Source of the DNA: Candidatus Omnitrophota bacterium
Lineage (GTDB): Bacteria > Omnitrophota > Koll11 > Zapsychrales > Fredricksoniimonadaceae
Assembly (NCBI GenBank): GCA_015233705.1
Contig: JADFXE010000004.1
Coordinates: 1 to 25,218 of the forward strand
DNA: 25,218 nt
Direction: 5' to 3'
Shown: piece by piece, positions 15,482-23,061 of the stretch
How the letters are laid out: every line of letters starts with the position of its first letter
Position numbering within the stretch: the first letter of the stretch is position 1
Position numbers and translations under genes: made by a program
The notes under the pieces: generated by a model
What the model was told of the DNA's origin: nothing
Seen by the model: only the letters and a program-made list of their open reading frames with translations
Database searches by the model: none

Positions 15482-17158
15482 TCATTTGGCCGGCGTCTGC
15501 ACTTGATTCTGAATAACCTGATAATCGCTCCCGCTTCTTTTTTCCAGGGAGTCGATCAGCATCCTGGCCTGCTCCGAATCTGGATGCTTGCCGTAGAACT
15601 TCTTTAGATTCTGCAGCGCATCCTGATTGCGATTCAATTTCATATACGCCATCGCCAGCATCATGAACGCATCGTCAGACCCGAGATCAGCGGCCTTCTG
15701 CAGAAAAGGAATGCTTTTCTCCACCCCGCCCCCTGTCTGCTGCAAATATCCGCCGTCAAACAAATGTCCCTGCGGATGTTCCGGGTTCAGATTGAACAGC
15801 TGTCCGAAATACAGTTCGATCTTATCCCGACTTTCCTTCCAGTCTAAATTGTAAGCCATGGTATACGCCCAACCCAGACGCCATAAAATATCCTGGTTCT
15901 TGGGATCCGTCGCGATCTTTGCCTCGAGGGTCTTAATCAGATCTTTCAATTTATCCTCGATCTGCGCCCGCTCAGCGTCAGATGCGAATTTCGGAGGATA
16001 ATTCCCGACATGAGAAAAGACCTCATCCAGGCCGGGATCAACGTCAGGCATGGACGCCGGGCGTGAAGCCTTCTTCCCGTCAGAAGAACTTTTGCCCTGC
16101 TCGCTGCCGGAGGCTGACGCTTCCCCTTTCTGCGCGCGCTCCAGGGCCTGAAGAAAATCATCCGGCGGATCCACTCCGAGTGCACGCAACTTGCCAATCA
16201 TGTCCCAAACCCTGTCATACTTCTTGAGCTCATAAAAAGCTATCGCCATACTCTGAAAAAGCTCCGGGTCATTAAAACCCAACGCAGCTGCCTTATCGTA
16301 ATCCTCCACGGCCCGTCCCAGATCCCCTTTGGCATGAAAAGAATTGCCCCGGTTCAGGTAAGCCTCGGGATAAGCGCCGGGGGCAAGCTCAATGACCCGC
16401 GCAAGGTCCGCGATCGCATGGTCATTATCAGCCTTCATGACATAACAACTGCCGCGCTGAAGATAGGCAAAAGCAAGGTCCGGTTCCTTGCGGATGAGCT
16501 CGCTATACTTTGCGATCGCACCGTCCCAATCCCCTAAAGCGATCAATCCCTCAGCCTTGACCGACGACACAAAATACGGATCCCCAGCCTCATCTTTTCC
16601 TGACGCACCAGCAGCGGGCGGATTATCCCCAGCCTTCTTGGCCGCACGAATAATATCTTCGGGAGGCGTCATTCCCAGAGAACGCATTTTCTCCATATCC
16701 TCCAGGGCCTTGCCATATTGCCTAAGATCAAAATAAACCGCTGCTCTTCGTTGGTAGCTTCCCGGATTTTCCGGGAACATCTCGATCGCCTTGGTCAATC
16801 CTGCCAAAGCCCGGGCCAGATCACCTTTCAATTGAAAGACCGCCGATTGGTTCCAATAGGCGGTTATCAAAGTTTTAGGGGCAAGCTTGATGGCTTTGGC
16901 CTGGTCTTCGCTCGCCTTATCAAGCTCGCCTTTGACCTGATAACAATACCCGCGGTTCACATAGGCCGGAGCGTAAGACTTATCATTCTGGATGATGGTC
17001 GATAACTTTGCGGCCGCCTCATCCCACTTTTTCTCATTCATCAACTGCTCGGCCTCGCCGTAAAGGGTGTCATTTTGACTCAAGTCCTCAGCCCTGGACG
17101 CAGGGGCAAAGACAATCGTCGCGGCCAGACAAAAGAGCACCGTTCTATTCAGCCGCAT
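15482..17158 (-). CDS. Exported TPR-repeat protein with duplicated module
   Basis: The protein has 558 residues. A signal peptide (about 1-23, ending SRAED) indicates export. Two similar modules follow at about 31-177 and 197-345. Each is a set of TPR helices (YVNRGYCYQVKGELDKASED and AYLQRGSCYVMKADNDHAIA are matching segments), and each closes with a related motif: MRSLGMTPPEDIIRAAKKAG in the first, LRALGVDPPDDFLQALERAQ in the second. A Ser/Lys-rich linker (346-370) leads to a third region with more TPR-like helices. TPRs mediate protein contacts, and the partner is unknown. The start lies four bases beyond the mtnA stop with SD AAAGGG inside mtnA, so it is co-transcribed with mtnA although no functional link is obvious. 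Confidence 0.85.
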   Translation of the reverse strand: MRLNRTVLFCLAATIVFAPASRAEDLSQNDTLYGEAEQLMNEKKWDEAAAKLSTIIQNDKSYAPAYVNRGYCYQVKGELDKASEDQAKAIKLAPKTLITAYWNQSAVFQLKGDLARALAGLTKAIEMFPENPGSYQRRAAVYFDLRQYGKALEDMEKMRSLGMTPPEDIIRAAKKAGDNPPAAGASGKDEAGDPYFVSSVKAEGLIALGDWDGAIAKYSELIRKEPDLAFAYLQRGSCYVMKADNDHAIADLARVIELAPGAYPEAYLNRGNSFHAKGDLGRAVEDYDKAAALGFNDPELFQSMAIAFYELKKYDRVWDMIGKLRALGVDPPDDFLQALERAQKGEASASGSEQGKSSSDGKKASRPASMPDVDPGLDEVFSHVGNYPPKFASDAERAQIEDKLKDLIKTLEAKIATDPKNQDILWRLGWAYTMAYNLDWKESRDKIELYFGQLFNLNPEHPQGHLFDGGYLQQTGGGVEKSIPFLQKAADLGSDDAFMMLAMAYMKLNRNQDALQNLKKFYGKHPDSEQARMLIDSLEKRSGSDYQVIQNQVQTPAK

Positions 17159-17161
17159 TGT

Positions 17162-18217
17162 TCACCCTTTCTTTGATTGCGAAGAAAGTACTTTCCTGAT
17201 CTTGCCGATCGAAGGCTCACGGATCACGCCGTATTCGGTCACAATGCCGGTGATCAATTCCACCGGCGTCACGTCAAAAGCCGGATTAAAGACCTTGACG
17301 CTCTTGGGCGCTGTCGGGCGGCCGACAAAGTTACGCACCTCGTCCGCCGAGCGTTCCTCGATCGGGATCCCGTCGCCGGAGGCGATATTCATATCAAACG
17401 TGGTCTTGGGCGCGACAATGTAGAACGGCACGCCGTGATGTTTGGCCAGAACCGCCAGCATGTAGGTGCCGATCTTGTTGGCCGCGTCCCCGTTACTGGC
17501 GATACGGTCCGCTCCCGCGAAAATGCCGTCGATCTTTCTGTTCTTCATGACCGAGGCCGCCATGTTGTCGCAGATCAGCGTCACATCGATCTTGTTCTTC
17601 AAAAGCTCCCAGGTCGTCAGGCGCGCGCCCTGCAACAGCGGCCGCGTCTCCAGTGAAAAGACCTGAAACGACTTCCCCGCTTCTTTCGCAGCGTAGAAAA
17701 CACCGAGCGCGGTGCCGTAATCCGCGGTCGCCAGACCTCCGGCGTTGCACACGGTCATGTAAGTCCCGCCGTTCCTGACCAGTTTCGCCCCGTGAGCACC
17801 CATGGCGCGGCAGACCGCCTTGTCCTCCTCAAAAATCGCCAGCGCCTCAGCCTCAAGGACCGCCTTAAGGACCGCAACCGGAAGTCCGCGATTCTTCAGG
17901 ATCAATCCCCGCATCTGGTTGAGCGCGTTAAAAAGATTGACCGCCGTCGGACGCGACGTGCCAATGTAGTCGCAGAGCTTGAGGACAAAACTCGCGAACT
18001 GCGCCGGGTCCTGGCCCTTGAACTGCTTGATGCCCAAGAGCACGCCAAAGGCCGCGGCAATCCCCAGCGCCGGCGCCCCGCGGACCTGGAGCGTCTTGAT
18101 CGCGATCCACAGCGTCTTGACGTCCCGGCAGTCAATATATTTCAACTGCCCCGGCAGAAGCGTCTGATCAATGATGCGGACGGACTTTCCTGTCCATTGG
18201 ATCGTATCTACTGGCAT
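17162..18217 (-). CDS. mtnA: S-methyl-5-thioribose-1-phosphate isomerase
   Basis: MtnA isomerises methylthioribose-1-phosphate to methylthioribulose-1-phosphate in methionine salvage. The 351-residue protein contains the family signatures VRGAPALGIAAAFG (45-58), TVCNAGGLATADYGTALGV with the catalytic Cys157, LETRPLLQGARLTTWEL, and GADRIASNGDAANKIGT with the catalytic Asp237. Length is normal. It is related to eIF2B subunits, but the catalytic pair and the motifs favour MtnA. SD AGGAG precedes the ATG. No other methionine-salvage gene is in the window. It is followed directly by the TPR gene. Confidence 0.94.
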   Translation of the reverse strand: MPVDTIQWTGKSVRIIDQTLLPGQLKYIDCRDVKTLWIAIKTLQVRGAPALGIAAAFGVLLGIKQFKGQDPAQFASFVLKLCDYIGTSRPTAVNLFNALNQMRGLILKNRGLPVAVLKAVLEAEALAIFEEDKAVCRAMGAHGAKLVRNGGTYMTVCNAGGLATADYGTALGVFYAAKEAGKSFQVFSLETRPLLQGARLTTWELLKNKIDVTLICDNMAASVMKNRKIDGIFAGADRIASNGDAANKIGTYMLAVLAKHHGVPFYIVAPKTTFDMNIASGDGIPIEERSADEVRNFVGRPTAPKSVKVFNPAFDVTPVELITGIVTEYGVIREPSIGKIRKVLSSQSKKG

Positions 18218-18292
18218 GGCGTTCTCCTATTAAACAACTTTCTATAACCATTAATCATTGTTTAGAAATTCCTCATAAACCTTGGCCTCTGC

Positions 18293-18640
18293 CTACATTC
18301 CTCGTGCTAAAAGCCATGAAAGCAACAACGCAATAGCGCCTAGAACAACCAATAATATAACTGATTGCCTCAAGGACAACTTCCTTTCTTCACGATATGC
18401 CGGACGAATAAAGTCATTAACGACATTTACACGCTTAAATCTTTTAGCCTTCCAATCAAATTCTAATTTAGCGCTACACTTCAAGCAAGTCACCCTGGCG
18501 CCAGAGCCGTGTCTAAAATGAAAGACATCCTTCCCCAATTGACCATCCGCCTGATTACAACCACCAAGAAAGGCTTCTACGACCGAATCCAAAAAGAGCT
18601 GTGCATTACACTCAGGACAGAAGTACACTTTCTTATCCAT
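18293..18640 (-). CDS. Small zinc-ribbon protein with C-terminal membrane anchor
   Basis: I take the ATG at 18640 (115 residues), six bases after GGGGG; a GTG two codons upstream is less likely because it lies inside that SD. The protein has CPEC (C8, C11) and CLKC (C52, C55), a plausible four-cysteine zinc site. A basic stretch (KAKRFKR) and one hydrophobic segment (about 92-112) near the end follow. The topology suggests a tail-anchored protein with the zinc domain in the cytoplasm. I do not recognise the family. The DNA is visibly richer in A and T than the neighbouring mtnA gene. The next gene upstream, 35 bp away, is a membrane protein on the same strand. Confidence 0.72.
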   Translation of the reverse strand: MDKKVYFCPECNAQLFLDSVVEAFLGGCNQADGQLGKDVFHFRHGSGARVTCLKCSAKLEFDWKAKRFKRVNVVNDFIRPAYREERKLSLRQSVILLVVLGAIALLLSWLLARGM

Positions 18641-18675
18641 TGCCACCCCCTACTGCTTGTTATTACTTCTTGTCA

Positions 18676-19287
18676 TCATCCTCCGCGCTCTTCCCTGCGT
18701 TCACTTGATTTTTTAAAGACGATCCGCTTCTGCTTTAAATAATCAGAAATAATTAGAAAAGGAACGAGCAATCCTGCAAAACCAAAGAACCCCCAACGAA
18801 GATTAAAACTCCTCAACTTCTTAAGAAGAATTTTGGATTGATTTCTAGGTGCCATCATTTTAATTTCAATAACCCTAATAGAAAAGAACCAGACGTATAG
18901 CGTAACTGCAAGCGGAACGGCATCATTGGTCTTGATCTTTAAAACTGAACACTGTCGAAGCATTTCCTCCACAGCGCGATCAAATGGAGTCGGCGGCGAT
19001 CGCCACCTATACTGAGGAGTCACAAAAAAACTTTTAACTTGAATATCCTGGACTGGATACTCTTGAAAGATTGCTTGCAATGCCTGATTAGCCAAATTTT
19101 GATATTCCTTATTGAAACGCACTCCACAATAAATAAGGCACACAAAACTGACCAGGAAAAAAATAGCGTTTGTGATTCGAATAACATGCGCTGACGGGCC
19201 GGCAAGTAAGAAAATCCTCGGGGTCAAAAATAAAGAAATACTAAAAATAAGCAAAGCCCCCCAGAAAAGAAATGATTTATATAACAT
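18676..19287 (-). CDS. Membrane protein of unknown function
   Basis: Starting at the ATG at 19287 the protein has 203 residues. A GTG five codons earlier lies inside a REP-like hairpin and is an unlikely start. Hydrophobic segments near residues 6-26 and 36-57 form an N-terminal hairpin. A soluble stretch follows (about 60-120), with further hydrophobic segments near 125-142 and 168-187, and a strongly basic end (KQKRIVFKKSSERREERGG). No known motif is visible. Codon use is AT-rich like the next gene and unlike the surrounding housekeeping genes. The two may form a small accessory unit bounded by the REP-like repeat. Confidence 0.65.
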   Translation of the reverse strand: MLYKSFLFWGALLIFSISLFLTPRIFLLAGPSAHVIRITNAIFFLVSFVCLIYCGVRFNKEYQNLANQALQAIFQEYPVQDIQVKSFFVTPQYRWRSPPTPFDRAVEEMLRQCSVLKIKTNDAVPLAVTLYVWFFSIRVIEIKMMAPRNQSKILLKKLRSFNLRWGFFGFAGLLVPFLIISDYLKQKRIVFKKSSERREERGG

Positions 19288-19290
19288 GTA

Positions 19291-19320
19291 TGGAAACCCC
19301 ACGGGCTAAAGCCCGCAGTA
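19291..19320. repeat. REP-like palindrome
   Basis: CGGGC (19302-19306), TAAA, GCCCG (19311-19315) forms a tight hairpin. On the - strand it reads ACTGCGGGCTTTAGCCCGTG, closely resembling the extragenic palindromes mobilised by REP-associated tyrosine transposases. No such transposase is in the window. It lies directly before the membrane-protein gene. The rest of the gap up to 19466 contains only short open frames without a credible start. Confidence 0.55.
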
Positions 19321-19466
19321 CCTTTTTTCGTTTAGCTATTCCACAACCTACCCGCGGGACGACATCCTGCGCCAAAAAACCATTCATCCACGCGTGATCT
19401 TCTGGCGAACGGACAAATTCCTCTTTTTCGTACGAATCCCTTTCTACTTGTCATGATCCCCGTTAA

Positions 19467-19649
19467 TTACGTCTTATTTTCCGACTTTCTTGACCCTCTG
19501 CCCTTAACCTTGAGCAGCGGATCTTCTTCGGCCCGAAAGGGGAAGTCATATTTTCCCTTCAAGATACAGCCGACGCCGCCGGGAAAACACTTTGCCTTAC
19601 GCTTGCTGCAGAAGTCATCGGGTGATCGTCTGTGTTTGCAATCCCACAT
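19467..19649 (-). CDS. Small cysteine-containing protein
   Basis: A 60-residue frame with four cysteines in regular spacing (C4, C14, C21, C28; x9, x6, x6). It sits within MWDCKHRRSPDDFCSKRKAK and the following CFPGGVGCILKGK. The spacing suggests a small metal-binding or disulfide fold. The rest is basic and hydrophilic. The SD is weak (GAGAG about ten bases upstream). It lies 48 bp after the larger zinc-ribbon gene on the same strand. I do not recognise a named family. Cysteine regularity and composition favour a real gene over chance. Confidence 0.5.
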   Translation of the reverse strand: MWDCKHRRSPDDFCSKRKAKCFPGGVGCILKGKYDFPFRAEEDPLLKVKGRGSRKSENKT

Positions 19650-19697
19650 GAATTCATGCTCTCTCTGTCATCCCCACCCGTTCCAACTGACAGCAAA

Positions 19698-20231
19698 CTA
19701 CTTGCCGGTCTTCTTCCTGGCAACCGGCTTCTTCTTCGCAGCAGGCTTCTTGGCCGCAGCCGGCTTCTTCTTTTCCTTGGCAGGAGGCGGCGGAACAGGA
19801 ACTACCGCAGGAGCCGTTGCCACGGGAACAGGCAACGTCTCTTTAGGCTTGTTCTCTACGCTGACCTTGGAATGCGGACCAGATTTACGCCGGGAAAAAC
19901 ACTCCTTGCAATAGACCGGCCGGTCTCCGCTGGGCTTGAAAGGAAGCTCGCAGTCCTTCTTGCAGTCCGCGCAGGTCGCAGGAAATAGCTGCCTGGTTTT
20001 CTGCTGATCGTGCTGGCGACGGCTGTCCTGAACAGGGTCATGAGCATGAACCGGGCCATGGGCATGGACAGGCTGATAAAAAACAGGCTTCGGTGACGGC
20101 CGCACTTCGGCGGGCCGCGGCAAGGATTTGTTCAGCAGCGCATCCACCTTCCTGTCCAGCGCAGCCAGCTGCTCCTGGATCTTTGTCATTAATCCGGCGA
20201 TATCCGGCTCATTCGGTGATGGTTTCTTCAT
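19698..20231 (-). CDS. Zinc-ribbon protein with coiled-coil N-terminus and Lys/Ala/Pro-rich tail
   Basis: The protein has 177 residues. The N-terminal part (about 10-36, IAGLMTKIQEQLAALDRKVD) is a likely coiled coil. A His/Pro-rich linker leads to a compact zinc ribbon, CADCKKDC then PFKPSGDRPVYCKECF, with likely ligands C87, C90, C108 and C111. This matches a small ribbon found in many uncultured bacteria. The last 50 residues are proline runs then repeated K-P-A-A/K-K units like histone-H1-type bacterial tails. Binding of nucleic acid is plausible but inferred. SD AAGGAG precedes the ATG. It lies 25 bp after the ferredoxin-nitroreductase gene. Confidence 0.8.
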   Translation of the reverse strand: MKKPSPNEPDIAGLMTKIQEQLAALDRKVDALLNKSLPRPAEVRPSPKPVFYQPVHAHGPVHAHDPVQDSRRQHDQQKTRQLFPATCADCKKDCELPFKPSGDRPVYCKECFSRRKSGPHSKVSVENKPKETLPVPVATAPAVVPVPPPPAKEKKKPAAAKKPAAKKKPVARKKTGK

Positions 20232-20256
20232 GCGACTCCTTGTTGTAGATCCTTCT

Positions 20257-21081
20257 TTATTTCACAATATGAACATTAGCCTGGCCGCGCTGGGCTGTGC
20301 GCGCGAATTTCACTGCCGGCTTGCCGAACACCATGCAGTAACCGATAACATGATCCCTGGGGATCTCAAGGAACTCCTTTGTCTGCGGCAGGATGTCGTC
20401 AATCACCCATTTGGCCAGCCCGCTCCAGACCGTGCCGACGCCAACACTCGGCGCGAAAAGATCAAAATATGAAAGCGCGATAAAACAATCCGGCAAAGGC
20501 GCGATCGACTTTTTGGGTGCCGAGGCGATCAATAAATGCGGGGCCCCGCGAAAGATCACGTCGATTTTCTTCTGTCTCCACAATTGGGCGAAATAGCCGA
20601 ACACTTCATACCCCGGCGGCAGCTTGTTCTCCTTGGCCAAAACAGAAAGCTCCTCGATGATGCGCTCCCGGAACTGGGCCAATTTTTCTTTCTTGTCGAT
20701 GAGCGTGAACCTGACCTTGCGATCGTTCTTTGCCGACGGCGCATGCCAGGCCACATCCAAAAGACGCTTGATCAAGGCCGGATCAAGATCCTCATCCTGA
20801 TAAGCCCGTATACTCCGCCGCCCCTTGATGAAAGTCTCAAAGGCGTCGGCATCCAGAAAAGGACGGTCCAACGGCCGACTTGCCTTGAGACCAAGGCCGA
20901 GAATGGAGATCGCGCCCGGCTGGCAGCCGGTGAAACAATGCTGGCAGCGAAAACATCCCGGCTCTTTCTCCGTCGTCACCAACGGATACCCGTCAACCAG
21001 GTCAATGACACTGGCCGGGCACATCTTCACGCACTGACCGCATTTAACGCATAATTTCTGATCAACTTTGAAGTTCAACAT
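20257..21081 (-). CDS. Ferredoxin-nitroreductase fusion protein
   Basis: The protein has 274 residues. The first 60 hold two complete 4Fe-4S motifs: CVKCGQCVKMCP (C11, C14, C17, C21) and CFRCQHCFTGC (C43, C46, C49, C53). The rest is a nitroreductase fold starting at FIKGRRSIRAYQDEDLD, where the RRSIR segment (88-92) usually binds FMN phosphate. Enzymes of this layout carry electrons from a ferredoxin-type donor to FMN and a small substrate; the substrate is unknown. SD GGAGG precedes the ATG. Neighbours give no pathway clue. Confidence 0.9.
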   Translation of the reverse strand: MLNFKVDQKLCVKCGQCVKMCPASVIDLVDGYPLVTTEKEPGCFRCQHCFTGCQPGAISILGLGLKASRPLDRPFLDADAFETFIKGRRSIRAYQDEDLDPALIKRLLDVAWHAPSAKNDRKVRFTLIDKKEKLAQFRERIIEELSVLAKENKLPPGYEVFGYFAQLWRQKKIDVIFRGAPHLLIASAPKKSIAPLPDCFIALSYFDLFAPSVGVGTVWSGLAKWVIDDILPQTKEFLEIPRDHVIGYCMVFGKPAVKFARTAQRGQANVHIVK

Positions 21082-21140
21082 CCTGCCTCCGCTGGGCTAC
21101 TCTTTACCGCTTCTGTCGACATTTTGTTTAGCTTGATGTC

Positions 21141-21173
21141 CTATTCTTTCGCCCCACTCCGCAAATCAAGACC
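21141..21173 (-). pseudogene. Remnant of an ankyrin C-terminal cap
   Basis: Downstream of the lipoprotein stop, in the +1 frame, the - strand reads GLDLRSGAKE then TAG. This mirrors the end of the ankyrin gene at 21792 (DLLRAAGAKE, TAG). Fifteen bases (CTATTCTTTCGCCCC) are identical between 21141-21155 and 21792-21806. It is too short to be a gene and looks like a scar of a lost or recombined ankyrin paralogue. Confidence 0.4.
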
Positions 21174-21762
21174 CGGGCTTTACTTCCAATAACGCGGCAG
21201 TGATCTCTGCCTGACTATCAGGAAACTTCCTCCTGAACACCTCTTGCGCTTCTTTTACATTAGATTCGATAACCACCCGGATCGTTCCCTGGTCCGGACT
21301 TGACATGAGGAGCATCCCCAAAGGGGTTGAACTGCGAAAGAAAGCACCGGCTTCAGAACCAGACGCCTTGCCGTTCCAATTAAAAGTAATATCACCCAAA
21401 TAATTAACAACCCCACCGCCCTTAAGTTGGCAGGTGATTTCTCCCTGGGCAATAAAATGGGAGAGCCCTGATCCGTGCACAATGCCGCTCATCCCGTTCA
21501 TCCCGATTGGAAGCCTGGCAAAAATGTAACCGTCCTGGCCGACGATGTATTGATACTTCGGAAACCCACCGCCCCACTCGTTAAAAAGCACATTGGACCT
21601 GTTCGACATATCTTTACCATTATAGATAATATGGATCTTTGCAATAGCGATCGCTTCACTGGGAGCAATATTGTCAAGACGAGTAAGGCTGCTTATCGCG
21701 CAACCGGAAACCGACAATACGACAACGATCAAGCCCATCAAACAGCCCAGTTTATATTTCAT
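21166..21762 (-). CDS. Lipoprotein of unknown function
   Basis: The protein has 198 residues. The signal peptide ends in LSVSGC (Cys21), a good lipobox, so it should be membrane-anchored outside the cytoplasm. The mature part contains glycine-rich strand-like segments (NEWGGGFPKYQYIVGQDGYIF, QLKGGGVVNYLGDITFNWNG) and a C-terminal VVIESNVKEAQEVFRRKFPD. No family is recognised. SD AGGAG lies seven bases before ATG. It follows the ankyrin gene at 29 bp on the same strand, so the two are probably co-transcribed. Confidence 0.78.
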   Translation of the reverse strand: MKYKLGCLMGLIVVVLSVSGCAISSLTRLDNIAPSEAIAIAKIHIIYNGKDMSNRSNVLFNEWGGGFPKYQYIVGQDGYIFARLPIGMNGMSGIVHGSGLSHFIAQGEITCQLKGGGVVNYLGDITFNWNGKASGSEAGAFFRSSTPLGMLLMSSPDQGTIRVVIESNVKEAQEVFRRKFPDSQAEITAALLEVKPGS

Positions 21763-21791
21763 CCTATTCTCCTGGTTAAATTAAACGGATT

Positions 21792-23027
21792 CTATTCTTT
21801 CGCCCCGGCGGCGCGCAGAAGGTCTGCCACGTCAGGATGGTTATTTTTTACGGCATACGCCAACGCCGTCTCGCCGCGTGCATTCCTGGCATGGACATTC
21901 GCGCCGCTCCCTAAAAGAAGCTTCACCGCCTTGGTATGGCCCCTGGCCGAGGCGCACATGAGCGCGTCCCACCCATCCTTGTCTTTCACATTCACACCCG
22001 TTTCCTTGCCGAACAGCCGCGCCATCATATCAACCTTGACCTGGGAAAGCTTATCCAGCAGCAGCTTCACAATCTCCTCATGGCCCTCCAAAGACGCATA
22101 GATCAAGGCCGTATCACCGATGATATTTTTAAAACCAACATCCGCACCATAATCGAGAAGCGCCTTCACCACATCGGCGTGTCCGCCTCGGGATGCCAGC
22201 ATCAACACCGTTGTCGCCTCCCTGTTATTCTGAAGGTTCCCGTCTGCCTGATCTCCCGAAACAATAATCCCGTTGGTGACAGCATTGACGTCCGCCCCCT
22301 GGGAAAGAAGCAGCTTCACAATGTCGATATGCCCTTCATAAGAAGCGCCCATCAGCGCGCTGAACCCGGCCGCACTCCTAGCCTTAACATCCGCCCCCTT
22401 ATCGAGCAACAATTTCACCAATTCCAAATTGCCGCCTGTGGACTCCAAAAGCACAGCCGGGCCGTCCTCGGTAAAGGTCCTGATCACGGAAGGCCGGCTT
22501 CCCGACGCGCGCATCAGGGCGGTCATGCCCACGTCGTCTTTGGCGTTCATATCCGCGCCCTTTTCGATCAACGCCTTCGCTATCTCCACAGGACCATCCT
22601 CAGATACGGCCATAAGAGGCGTCAGGCCATTCTTATCTTTTGCGTTCACGTCCGCGCCTGCCGCGATCAGGCGTTTCACAGTATCAATGCTTCCGTGTTT
22701 GGACGCCCATATCAAGCCAGTCTCGCCTTTCTCATTCCTGATGCTCACATCCGCGCCCTTCTCCATTAACAGCTTCACGACATCCGTTTGATAATTATCA
22801 GAAGCCCGAATCCACGCCGTCTTGCCATCCTTGTCTTTCGCATTAATATCTGCGCCGGCGTCCAGCAGCTGCTTGACGGTTTCCAAATAGCCGTTCCCTG
22901 CCGCATCCATGAGAGACTCGGTCACAGACGCCTTCGTTTCGTCGGCACAGGCAGGCTGTCTCACGGCAACGGCCGCCGCCATTCCGCCGATAAACGTGAG
23001 GAGCATAACAATACGTGATATTTTCAT
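21792..23027 (-). CDS. Exported ankyrin-repeat protein
   Basis: I start at the ATG at 23027 (411 residues), because AAGGA precedes it and a signal peptide (1-28, ending ACADE) follows. An in-frame upstream start would overlap the next gene. About ten ankyrin repeats fill the rest (from about 36 to 411). They show clear xGxTALxxAxxxGxxxxVKxLLxxGADVxAKD patterns, for example GHIDIVKLLLSQGADVNAV, and a capping DLLRAAGAKE end. Three repeats carry extra loops (about 174-197, 251-270, 326-346). Exported ankyrin arrays bind other proteins; the partner is unknown. It may belong with the lipoprotein downstream and the zinc-ribbon membrane protein upstream. Confidence 0.9.
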   Translation of the reverse strand: MKISRIVMLLTFIGGMAAAVAVRQPACADETKASVTESLMDAAGNGYLETVKQLLDAGADINAKDKDGKTAWIRASDNYQTDVVKLLMEKGADVSIRNEKGETGLIWASKHGSIDTVKRLIAAGADVNAKDKNGLTPLMAVSEDGPVEIAKALIEKGADMNAKDDVGMTALMRASGSRPSVIRTFTEDGPAVLLESTGGNLELVKLLLDKGADVKARSAAGFSALMGASYEGHIDIVKLLLSQGADVNAVTNGIIVSGDQADGNLQNNREATTVLMLASRGGHADVVKALLDYGADVGFKNIIGDTALIYASLEGHEEIVKLLLDKLSQVKVDMMARLFGKETGVNVKDKDGWDALMCASARGHTKAVKLLLGSGANVHARNARGETALAYAVKNNHPDVADLLRAAGAKE

Positions 23028-23061
23028 ACGCGTTCCTTTCCAATTTCCGGATTCAGGAGGA

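Noticed and set aside
18231..18264. Inverted repeat TAAACAA / TTGTTTA upstream of mtnA as an operator
   Set aside because: Seven-base arms separated by 20 AT-rich bases can arise by chance, and no regulator or second copy is visible.
19321..19466. Short - strand frames between the REP-like hairpin and the small Cys protein
   Set aside because: Two overlapping frames of about 40-50 codons are open, but neither has an SD, and the more protein-like one lacks a good start. It could be a relic.
21936..22769. Long + strand frame opposite the ankyrin gene
   Set aside because: Repeated ankyrin codons keep the antisense frame open; the repeated pattern in it simply mirrors the ankyrin repeats.
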